Of a stretch of DNA of 64,000 nt, positions 40,501 through 49,762 are shown piece by piece. The stretch comes from Lottia gigantea (taxonomy: Eukaryota; Mollusca; Gastropoda; Lottiidae). The position numbers were made by a program, and so were the translations under genes. The notes beneath the pieces are model-generated. The model did no database searches, was not told the origin of the DNA, and saw nothing but the letters and a program-made list of their open reading frames with translations. Numbering within the stretch: the stretch's first letter is position 1; every line of letters starts with the position of its first letter. The stretch is from assembly GCF_000327385.1 (NCBI RefSeq), contig NW_008708851.1:1973-65972 (forward strand), in the 5' to 3' direction.

Positions 40501-43500
40501 TTTTAATATTGTAATTACCAATTAAATAGAAAACAGACGGCCATCCACCAGCAAATCCATATTTACATAATACACCAGCTAGAGGGAATGTTATAGCATT
40601 ACCAACTTGAGTACCTGAAAACAGAATGTTATTGTATCATCAACATGTGTACCTGAAGAGAGAATATTATAGCAATTTCATCATGTGTACCTGAAGAGAG
40701 AATATTATAGCAATTTCATCATGTGTACCTGAAGAGAGAATATTATAGCAATTTTATCATGTGTACCTGAAGAGAGAATATTATAGCAATTTCATCATGT
40801 GTACCTGAAGAGAGAATATTATAGCAATTTCATCATGTGTACCTGAAGAGAGAATATTATAGCAATTTCATCATGTGTACCTGAAGAGAGAATATTATAG
40901 CAATTTCATCATGTGTACCTGAAGAGAGAATATTATAGCAATTTCATCATGTGTACCTGAAGAGAGAATATTATAGCAATTTCATCATGTGTACCTGAAG
41001 AGAGAATATTATAGCAATTTCATCATGTGTACCTGAAGAGAGAATATTATAGCAATTTCATCATGTGTACCTGAAGAGAGAATATTATAGCAATTTCATC
41101 ATGTGTACCTGAAGAGAGAATATTATAGCAATTTCATCATGTGTACCTGAAGAGAGAATATTATAGCAATTTCATCATGTGTACCTGAAGAGAGAATATT
41201 ATAGCAATTTCATCATGTGTACCTGAAGAGAGAATATTATAGCAATTTCATCATGTGTACCGAAGAGAGANNNNNNNNNNNNNNNNNNNNNNNNNNNNNN
41301 NNNNNNNNNNNNNNNNNNNNATTTTTCACCGAAATATCGTGTCTGACCTGACGTTTTACTCTATTAGCTATATTGTGCAACTCGTGCTAACTCTACAGGC
41401 TACAATTGTTTACAGATTCTTTTGATTTTTATTTTGTATGTCAATGTCATTATGAAGATGATCCCTATCGATTTTCCCGATGATCGGATAATATTTCACC
41501 GAAATATCGTGTCTGACTTGACGTTTTTCTCTATTAGCTATATTGTGCAACTCGTGCTCACTCTACAGGCTACAATTTTTTACAGATTCTTTTGATTTTT
41601 ATTTTGTGTGTCAATGTCATTATGAAGATGATCCCTATTGATTTTCGTGATGATCGGATAATTTTTCACCGAAATATCGTGTCTGACCTGACGTTTTACT
41701 CTATTAGCTATATTGTGCAACTCGTGCTCACTCTACAGGCTACAATTGTTTACAGATTCTTTTGATTTTTATTTTGTATGTCAATGTCATTATGAAGATG
41801 ATCCCTATCGATTTTCGTGATGATCGGATAATTTTTCACCGAAATATCGTGTCTGACCTGACGTTTTACTCTATTAGCTATATTGTGCAACTCGTGCTCA
41901 CTCTACAGGCTACATTTGTTTACAGATTCTTTTGATTTTTATTTTGTATGTCAATGTCATTATGAAGATGATCCCTATCGATTTTCGCGATGATCGGATA
42001 ATATTTCACCGAAATATCGTGTCTGACTTGACATTTCACTCTATTAGCTATATTGTGCAACCCTGTAGTCACTAAAGACTGTTTAATCATTTCTGACAGC
42101 TGCCAGTGGGCGTATGTTACCTTGCCTGGCAAGCTATCTTCTATCATTCTCATTGGATCATACCAGACAAAAAATGAATCAAGTCATCAAGGTTTTAAAA
42201 AAAAAAATTGAAACTATTCTATTGCAATACTATAACTACTAATAGTGGTCATACACAATTTTTAATTTTAAATATTGAATATATTTTCTATAACATCGAC
42301 TATAATGTGATAAAATAATTAAAATATGTGAGGAATTCAAAGAATTTTTAACCATTACCCTTAAATGGATAGGTTTGTCATTTTGGGTTGATTTGGGTCA
42401 TGAATAAATAGTTTTCAGAATAACTAAAAATGTAGGAATTCGCATAATTCTTTCGTCAAAAGGATGGTTAGCCTGTTCCTTTAAAAAGATGTAAATTCAG
42501 TTGTAAAAGAGACAAGTAGGCTATTTTTTCACCAATCATACTCAAGTCTCAGAAACAGGAATTTTTTTTAGCTAAGCCAATTAGTTATAGTCGTATTTTG
42601 AGCCTTCAAATCCATGTGTGTCCAGAATTATCCGCAATTGAATATTAAAATGACTTGTCAATTTAAGATATTCTGTGATATATAGAAAAGACATATATAA
42701 GAAAAGTGAGTAAAATTCCTAGTTTGAATGTATTTTTAAAGGAATTATGCAATCTTCGTACATTTCTAGTACTTCTGACTATTTAGATATATTCAAGATT
42801 GAAATCAACCTCCCAAAATGGCCCACCTATGAAGAGCATCTTAACCGTGAAGCAATTTAGAGCCAAAAAGTTTTACAGAGATTTAAAGAGCCAGGTTAGT
42901 CATTTGTCTGACCAATCATACATAAGTTTCAGAAACAGGAATTTTTCAGGTAAGCTAATCCATAATAGTGTTCACAGATCACTGTCAAAATTTGAATTTA
43001 GTAGGAATAGTGTACATTTCTAGTAATTCTGAAGACTACATATATATTCAAGACCCAAATCAACAACCGAAAGTGTCAAATCTATCCCTTTAAGGTCATA
43101 AATACTCTCTTAGTAAATTAGTCACAGTAATAAGTCACAAAAAGGTAATAAGTATACTGGCAAATTTATCTAAAGATAGTTGCCAAGACAGGTTAGCATA
43201 TGTTATGCCCACTGTCAAAATTTGTGCCTTCTAGAATGTTTACAAGCTACAAGTCACATTTTTGGGATCAAGGATAATAATTCATTCAAAGTGCTAATAA
43301 TAATTTGACCAAGTTTTGTCAAAGTTTTATAGAATTGTGCCTTCCAGTGTTACAAGCATTACAACAGAATAAAAGGATTATTTCGAAGAATTATGACAAT
43401 AACTTTTTTCAAATAATTTTATAATGGTCACCCATGGGTGATATTGAACAATTTCACTAAGTGAACAAATCGACTGCAACTCATATCAAGTAATTTTGAT

Positions 43501-44620
43501 ATTTTTCGATTTTAAAGGATTCATTTATGGAAAAATACACAAAGTTTCACCCACATTCATCAATTACTTGGCTTTCTAGTTTGCAAATTAAAATTTAAGC
43601 TTTTCAAACAACAAGGGCAAGAGCTCATATCAAATATTTTTGATTTTGGATGGCGTTCATCCGTGGGTGACAATAAACAACATTGATTGAAGGACCAACA
43701 TACATGGGTGCAACAAATAGTTTATACCCTTTACACATCTTTTAGTGTGTTTTGAGAGTTGACTATGTTGACATTTTATCTATCATAGATGTTTACTTTA
43801 AACTGAAATCTCCATGTATAAGGTAATTAAGAGTTCAAAAGGTTAAATGTAGCATTTAGAACATTTCAGAAATTTTTCTGCTCATTGATATTATAGTGCA
43901 TTAGCTTATTTTATTATCTCAAAAATATTAAATTATGTGTTTTTAAGAACAGCTGCTATATTTCTCATTAACTCTTTTGGAGTTGTATAAGGCCTCTATC
44001 ACATTTCATTTTAGACAAAACGTCTTCCTCTATTCAAACCTCTGATAGCTATCTTGTCTGCTGGGGTACAGACAGAAAAACTAGGCTCTGTTTTGTGGGG
44101 ATATTCCGCACCTACGAAGGTACTGGGGTTTTAAATCTATTCAATTCAATCTCATCCACCAAACCCAGATATATTGGGAAAGATAGAAATTTTTGTAGTT
44201 CAGTCATACCATCATAATCCCTCTATTTTTTCTGACTACTCCAGTCGATTACTGTCAAAATATCTATCAGAGACTGGAATAGAGGCATTTGTTTTGGACT
44301 AAATTCATTGTCAACTGGTTGTTTTAGTATCAGAGTTTCTAAAAGAGTTCAGGACAGACAAATAGAAATACAGAGTAATGTATGGCACAAAACAAAGGGC
44401 TGAATCTAGCACCTCCAAAAAAGTAGAGAAAACAACAAAGTCTTAAGATAGCCAATAAACTCAACCTATATCTTAACTAGAAAATTCATAGTTTTCAATA
44501 TCAAAGTCCACATTTCATGCTTAAGATAATAACCACAGGTAAAAGACACCTACCTTTGGAACGGTCAATAGAAGTAGTTTCCTCATCATTATCTGCTATA
44601 TCAAAACTCTTCTTGGTCAT
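37554..44620 (-). CDS. SLC17-family (sialin-like) anion transporter, incomplete
   Basis: Major-facilitator organic anion or sialic-acid type transporter with multiple membrane helices. Exons seen in transcription order are 44620-44554 (start, MTKKSFDIAD), then a missing part, 40614-40519, 39994-39858, 39690-39541, 39068-38936, 38730-38489 and 37742-37554. All visible exons are joined by GT..AG introns in matching phase. Family landmarks include GGWPSVFY, SDSPKDHKRIS, VPWKAI, TYMKEVLKF, NHVDLAPAYAGIL and the C-terminal GELQDWAKE. These match sialin (NHLDIAPSYAGIL, GEVQNWA). The N-terminal helices and the first conserved loop, about 130-150 residues, are not found between 40615 and 44553; that interval holds a 38-bp minisatellite, a 50-N gap and a 170-bp satellite, so the exons probably fall in the gap. 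The nearest human relative is SLC17A5, but expanded invertebrate SLC17 families prevent a firm ortholog call. Confidence 0.88.
38035..38380 (+). mobile_element. Family C TTAA element in SLC17 intron (346 bp)
   Basis: TTAA lies at both edges (38035-38038 and 38377-38380). The left end TTAAATGGACAGTTGCACAT is the inverted partner of the right end GGGCACCTTCCCTTTAA. The interior includes TACATTTCTAGTACCTCTGA and TATTCAAGACTCAAATCAAT, shared with copies near 4950, 42500 and 42880. Non-coding MITE. Confidence 0.85.
39080..39170. repeat. Short tandem repeat in SLC17 intron
   Basis: About four imperfect copies of a unit near 23 bp built on CTCAAGATAAAATGAAGACAA. It lies in the intron just upstream of the exon at 38936-39068. 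Confidence 0.85.
39425..39513. mobile_element. Family B TTAA element, right-end fragment
   Basis: GAAAATTGGTACGGTGCAAA through CTATCAGTGTCCC to AAATCTCTTTACAATCCCTT and a terminal TTAA match the right end of the family B copy at 45014-45337. The left part is absent or too diverged to recognise. Confidence 0.7.
40625..41270. repeat. 38-bp minisatellite built on a splice acceptor
   Basis: About 16 nearly identical copies of AATATTATAGCAATTTCATC plus ATGTGTACCTGAAGAGAG, cut by the assembly gap. On the coding (minus) strand each unit contains CTCTCTTCAG followed by GTACAC. The true acceptor of the adjoining SLC17 exon (40614) reads CTGTTTTCAG followed by GTACTC. The first, diverged copy (40605-40655) bridges the exon edge and the array, so the unit probably arose from the acceptor itself. 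Confidence 0.93.
41271..41320. other. Assembly gap (50 N)
   Basis: Fifty N, a likely placeholder of unknown true length. The two flanks carry different tandem repeats, so the gap probably reflects collapsed repeat sequence. The missing SLC17 exons are most simply placed here. Confidence 0.99.
41321..42060. repeat. 170-bp satellite array
   Basis: Just over four monomers with an exact 170-bp period. The word CTATTAGCTATATTGTGCAA recurs at 41361, 41531, 41701, 41871 and 42041. Copies differ by a few bases only. The array probably continues into the gap on the left. It ends around 42060, where TTGTGCAACC leads into unique sequence. Monomer length is close to nucleosome length, as in many animal satellites. 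Confidence 0.95.
42361..42484 (-). mobile_element. Family C TTAA element, internally deleted
   Basis: TTAA at 42361-42364 and 42481-42484 bounds about 124 bp. The left end TTAAATGGATAGGTTTGTCA is the reverse complement of the right end of the copy at 42880-43092. The interior is shortened. Non-coding. Confidence 0.7.
42500..42835 (+). mobile_element. Family C TTAA element
   Basis: Shares ACCAATCATACTCAAGTCTC, CAAATCCATGTGTGTCC, GTACATTTCTAGTACTTCTGA-type words and the closing CAAAATGGCCCACC with the copy at 38035. The ends are diverged. The element directly abuts the copy at 42361-42484 in opposite orientation, so the insertions are clustered. Confidence 0.75.
42880..43092 (+). mobile_element. 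Family C TTAA element, shortened copy
   Basis: Begins TTTAAAGAGCCAGGTTAGTC and ends TCAAATCTATCCCTTTAA. It includes ACCAATCATAC, AGTGTTCACAG and GTACATTTCTAGTAATTCTG, with part of the middle deleted relative to the 38035 copy. Confidence 0.75.
43093..44553. other. Gene-free stretch in the first visible SLC17 intron
   Basis: I looked on the minus strand for the missing N-terminal transporter exons (helices and the GSFFYGY-like loop) and did not find them. A pair of related phrases (ACCCATGGGTGATATTGAAC near 43430 and CATCCGTGGGTGACAATAAA near 43658) suggests a diverged duplication. No RNA gene is seen. Confidence 0.45.
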
Positions 44621-45013
44621 TTTGTTTATTTCACCTCTTGATACTCACTGGAGTCCTAAAAATTCATTAACCACACGGTTAACTCTATTTAAAGATACCA
44701 TCATACTGGTATTGGAGCTCATTTTCAGCTTTGAGTATGACTTCTCAGAATCATTTTAATGCATGAGAACTGAATGCCAGATTTTAATTCTGTAAAGTCA
44801 GGTATACATAACTATAGTAAATCAAGATCTATCAGAGGGTAACACAAATATTCAGTTGAATAAATCCCTTTAACATATTAATATATTATGTAATAGACTT
44901 ACTGTATTACTGGTATTTAGTAAAGTTGAATAGTAATCTTAAAGGTCTATATAGTTGATAAAATATTAGATTAGTGATCTCATAGAGCTCAATTTCTTCT
45001 GCCTGCAAAACAT

Positions 45014-45337
45014 TTAAAGTGATTGTAAAGAAGATATCTAAGTTTTTATGTGTATCAGGGACACTGATATTCGCAGAATCATTTTGTACCATTCCAATTT
45101 GCACTCAGACGTTTGTGATTCCGGCAATTCACTAAAAGTGTTTGATGAAGTCACTATAATCGCAAAGGGTCTTATGTGGTAAAGCATATTTTGCGATTTG
45201 TGACGTCAGCAGGCACATATTTTTTAGCGGAATTGCAGGAAAGTCTGACTGAAAATTGGAATGGTGAAAATTGATGCTATCAGTGACCCAGATAGGCCTG
45301 CACATAAATTCAGAAAATCTCTGTACAATCCCTTTTA
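45014..45337. mobile_element. Family B TTAA element (~325 bp)
   Basis: The left end TTAAAGTGATTGTAAAGAAG and the right end, on the other strand, TAAAAGGGATTGTACAGAGA form inverted repeats. The interior holds AAAATTGGAATGGTGAAAAT and TTGATGCTATCAGTGACCC, shared with the copies at 31279 and 39425. TTAA is clear on the left and degenerate on the right. Non-coding. Confidence 0.8.
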
Positions 45338-45898
45338 CAGGCTAAGTCTCATTCTTAAATTTAATTTTATTCTGTTTAATTGAATAATTCAATTTAATTA
45401 CTTTATTCAACATCATATTTATAAATCATTAAACTATCACTTAATGTAAATGAAAATCAAAAAAGGTCTATGAAAAGACTGTGCAGCTCACAATAATAAC
45501 TTCACTATCTATTTGATCAACCTGAATTGGTTTCAAGTGGATAATTAAAAAAAAGTACACAGTTTAAACTGGTTTTGATGTTGGGCCATTTATTTAAAGG
45601 CTCAATATCTATATGTTTTTGTTTAAACCTCCAGAATAAGTAGAGGAGATATATCTCTCTATAAGCATATCTGTACATTAGTTTTCACAAAAAAATACCA
45701 TGAAGGTTTTAATAAGTTAAATTCTTTTTTTGTTTTATAGTTTTGGAATTCTAGAGATTAAGGGCACAATTGTTTCAGTTAAATCTGTCAGATGAGGTAA
45801 GGGACACACATAATTATCTCTTTGTTTTGTCTAGGCTATAAATTTTGTTACTTTGAGCACCTATAGCTTTCCTAGCCTACTGAAAAAATAACTGTCCC

Positions 45899-46537
45899 TT
45901 AAAGGGATACTACGTCTTTGAATACACTCGTCCTGTGGCTAATATTTGTGTTTAATAGGGACCATTGGTTGAATAAGTATGCACCTCACACTTTAGTAAG
46001 TTTGAAAAATCGACAATAAAACTATACTCAAAATTTTTAAAAAAAGTGAGCAAGCGACAAGTCCGTTCAGTTTGAGAAAAAAATAGTCAATCATCTCCTG
46101 GTGTATACAAACAAACTTTGCCAATGATTAATATTCGTTGCAAATTGTGTCAGTGGTGAAGTATTCATTCTAAATTATATGAAATTCTCTTCTGCGGAGT
46201 CGCTTAATCTCCTACGAGGCATTACTATTCCATCTTCAAAATGTCTGACAATGTCGAGGTCAATTCAAGAGTAGAGGTCAAGGACGCGGGAAACAAAACT
46301 TGAGAGTTACATCCCCTTGAAAATTACACCAGATTTCCTAGAATGGAAAATCCCTCAATGGATGTATTAAGCGTTTTATAATTAATTACTTGATTTTGTG
46401 GATATATCGGATTATAGAGGGATTTTGGTGTATAGTTAGGACACCAGGTAAGTCCACTGATACGTATATACTGTTATTTGCCAAATTTAAGTAAAATTAA
46501 AATTTTAAGTTCATCCTACGACGTAGTATCCCTTTAA
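45899..46537 (+). mobile_element. Family A TTAA element, intact (639 bp)
   Basis: The left end TTAAAGGGATACTACGTC matches the reverse complement of the right end exactly over 18 bp. TTAA is present at both edges, as expected for a TTAA target-site duplication. The interior carries no transposase-length frame, so it is non-autonomous. A diverged relative with a partial duplication lies at 21670-22412. Confidence 0.88.
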
Positions 46538-48465
46538 TGAAACAATATAGGCTTACATGTACTTTGTCCACTTAAGAGAGAACTATGTAGGCTTTATACA
46601 TTTTTTTTTTGGTAAAACATGAAAAAATAGGTCTACTCATATGATTATTAAAAGTGATGACATATTTTTCCCTTTAGAAAAATTGGGGATAACGTTCCTT
46701 TAATTTAATTTCAATTCTAGCAGCCACGGCGCACGGTTTGATTTTTTGACTTGGCCAAAGCTGCACTGAATCTGGGCCAGTTTTTTAAGAATACTGCAAA
46801 TAATACTTCAACATTACAAGCAGATGTAAATAACTTTCATACATTCATACACTACCTTATAAAATTCCCTAGCAAAGGAAACGAGGAAAACATACAACTG
46901 TATATGATGAAATCGATGAGTATGTTCACCGATTGTCCAGTATTTTTTTTATGTTGACGTGATAACCAAAAATATGACTTTATGATCATGACTATGTCTC
47001 CTTGCATCTCGGGTTTCCAGACACAAATTAGGGAAGACTGATTAAGATTGATTTAAAATCGTCTGGTTAATCGAAGATATTATAGCGGTAAGGATGTAAA
47101 TAATATATTTTACTAGCACTTAGTTAACACGTGGGAAATTAAAGTTACGCTATGCGAAATTTTTTAGTCATATTAATTTGATCACGTTTAATTCTTTTGA
47201 TGTCGTTTAATGTACCACATACATATATGTATCCATACCTCCTAGAGCTTGAAAAAATTCCAATCCACTATGTAGACCTATTTGTAAAATATTGAACAAG
47301 TTTGAGAAGTTAAGAGACAGATTTACCATTTTCTGGGATTGATTTGGGTTTTGAATATATGTGAATAGTCTTCGGAAGTACTTTAAATATACGAAAATCG
47401 CATCGCCCGGGTCAAACCAACAACTACCATTCGACTGCCAATCAAGAAGAAATACCATGATCAGAACGAGTTTCACGCCATGTCATTCGACCCGACCAGA
47501 TCTAACGAAAAATCAACAAAAACCAAACCAACAACACAGAATCATCCAATTTGATTTGAACCTATCCAACTACCAACTACAACGACTACCAACAATTACT
47601 ACCTAGTTTGTGATATCAGCATCCGCTGGAAGCGAACGTAAACTTGTCATCTACCTACCTATCGCCCGGGTTTAGCCTAATTCAGCCTCGAAAATCGGAT
47701 TAGTCTGCCCCCTTTTCCCCCTCTTTATTGCCAGTTTCGGGAGGATGACACCACAGCTGCACTGTTCGAATACTTTGAAACTCGGGCTAATCAAAAATGT
47801 AACATTTTCAACTATTCCTTTTATGGAGATTTGTGTCACCTCACTCGTCCAAACAAACTATGCGGTACTCTTGGCGGTGTAACTATATATCTGACCGACG
47901 CGAATGAATTTTCTATACAATATTATATGGATACAGTATATCACAATTGCAACTACTAGATATCTCTACTGCTAATAAAGTGGTCCCCCCTGAACCCACT
48001 CTCCTCCTCCAAAGTTAGATAGACAGATAGATAGCTCCATAATTACTATTTATAATTTGTGTAATCTTTTTCTTATCTCCTTAGTTCAGTGGCTTTAACA
48101 TCTCACACGATGGGTCATAAGGGCATTTGCATAAATATGTAATTTAATTGCATTTAATCTTTTGAAAAGTGTTCGTTCCCAATTTGATTTATATAGACCC
48201 AATGATTTATTGAGAACATGTAATGTCAGCATGTTATGTCATCATATCGTACACAAAATGGAGGTAGAATAACGTATATTTGCCGAACTTTAAGCCTACT
48301 GGGTAATTCATTACGTCATTCACAGTTTTTGTTGATAGCCAATCATACTTCAGTAATATGAGGTTAATTCTGCTTATTTATTTTTAGTAACAGAAGGGGG
48401 TTTCCAGTTCAGTCGGTCAAAATTTAGTCCATAGTTTGGAATCAATTTGGGATTTAGTTCAGAAA
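46538..48465. other. Spacer and upstream region of the coiled-coil gene
   Basis: No gene is recognised between 46538 and 47320. A family C fragment lies at 47320-47400 (GATTGATTTGGGTTTTGAAT, then AGTCTTCGGAAGTACTTTAA). It breaks off at ATCGCCCGGGT (47401), and the same word recurs at 47662. The 260 bp between has an unusual CCAACTACCAACTACAACGA composition. The last few hundred bases before 48466 should hold the promoter of the coiled-coil gene, but no clear TATA box is seen. Confidence 0.45.
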
Positions 48466-49762
48466 ATGGAGAAATCTAACAAATCTGAATGTGTAAGTTA
48501 ATGTTATTGGTTTGATATAACTTTAACTGACACTCTGGTAGATATTACTTAGTCAACAGACTCAGAAACCAAAGAGACCTAAGAAGACTTCCAACAAATG
48601 GATGTGGGTCCATTGACTTTAGTAGACCGAAGTTCGGCAGTAAATTGATAGATGTCCCGAAAATAACTGCTGAAGTCTTGGCATGAGAGATCAGAACACT
48701 ACTTTGTTTTTGAAACTTCCTAAGTGAGAAAAAGATTATCTGTAGACATCTGTGAAAACTTTCCCTCATGGGTTCATGGCCATGGCACACTCCATGCATG
48801 GTATTTCCTGTCTTCCTTTGTTCAATCGGTACCCAGTAAAGGTAAACAATCTTAATTCATTTTATTTTCAGTTAAGTGTAAAACCCAGATTAGTGGTTGA
48901 AGAACCAGTAAAAAGTAAAGAGGAAACAATCAGTGAATTATTTCAACAGTTACGCGATTACTACTATCAAGCTAACGAGACCAAAAGACTTGAAACCCGT
49001 CTGAACAGAATTGAAGCACAAGTGAATGAACAAGTCAAAGTTTTGAAGTGTGAACTAGAAAAAGCCATAGAAAGAAATGAACAGTTACAAGATAGAATAT
49101 TCGAACTCGAAGCTAGGCAAGAAGATTTAGAGGGTGTTCAAGTTTATCGCCGTCTGCGTCGTCCACGTTATCATGAACGAGAAATCAACGTTAGAGTAGA
49201 ATTTCACAGGTTGGTTATTTTCTTTCTAATGCAATAGTGGTTAAAATTAGCTGAAATTTGTGTAAAAAAGGCACAGAAAATAAACAGCAGTTTAGCAGAT
49301 CAATTCATCTTGATCATAAGCCTTTCAGAACATGAATGTAAGTGATATGTCCCTGAGCCGCCAGTGAATTGACATTACCAAATGATGTCATATAATATTC
49401 ATCCGTTTTAAGTCATTTTACTTGGAATTCAGAGTATATGAAGTTTTATTCTATCCATTGTTCAAAAGGTTAAACTGATATGTTTTATGTACAAGTTATA
49501 CAATATTTTATTTTTCAGTGGTTTGATAGGCCAGGCAGCAGAAAGACAACCAAATTTAGACATAATGGTTACCCAAGATACCAAATTATCCACCATTTTG
49601 AACAGTGTTAAAACCACATTATCGATAGCAGACGACACCATATTAACTGTGAGGTATCAAGAACAAATCCAAGATGAAGATAAATCTATTTGTGATCTAG
49701 GAATAATAAATGACTCTATTTTAGTTGTATCTACATCAGAATTAGATGAGATTGTTTGTTGA
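48466..49762 (+). CDS. Unrecognised coiled-coil protein with possible ubiquitin-like C-terminus (3 exons)
   Basis: Exons are 48466-48492, 48872-49209 and 49519-49762. The introns have GT..AG ends (donors GTAAGT and GTTGGT, acceptors TTTTCAG) and consistent phases, giving 202 residues. Exon 1 encodes only MEKSNKSEC, and its ATG has a good context (AAAATGG). Residues about 30-100 are rich in Glu, Gln, Lys and Leu with heptad spacing (for example ETRLNRIEAQVNEQVKVLKC), a likely coiled coil. A basic stretch YRRLRRPRYHERE follows. The C-terminal ~75 residues contain alternating hydrophobics and end LGIINDSILVVSTSELDEIV, reminiscent of a ubiquitin-like beta-grasp, which is inference only. I do not recognise the family. 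It is a free-standing gene convergent with DNAH6; a poly(A) signal lies near 50342. Confidence 0.8.

Noticed and set aside
42055-42183. Minus-strand frame reading FFVWYDPMRMIEDSLPGKV as a possible missing SLC17 exon
   Set aside because: The sequence does not resemble any SLC17 segment and partly continues into the 170-bp satellite. No clear splice sites bound it.
37554-44620. Assignment of the transporter to the vesicular glutamate or phosphate branch of SLC17
   Set aside because: The visible motifs (NHVDLAPAYAGIL, GELQDWAKE) are shared by several SLC17 branches. Without the N-terminal part only a family-level call is safe.
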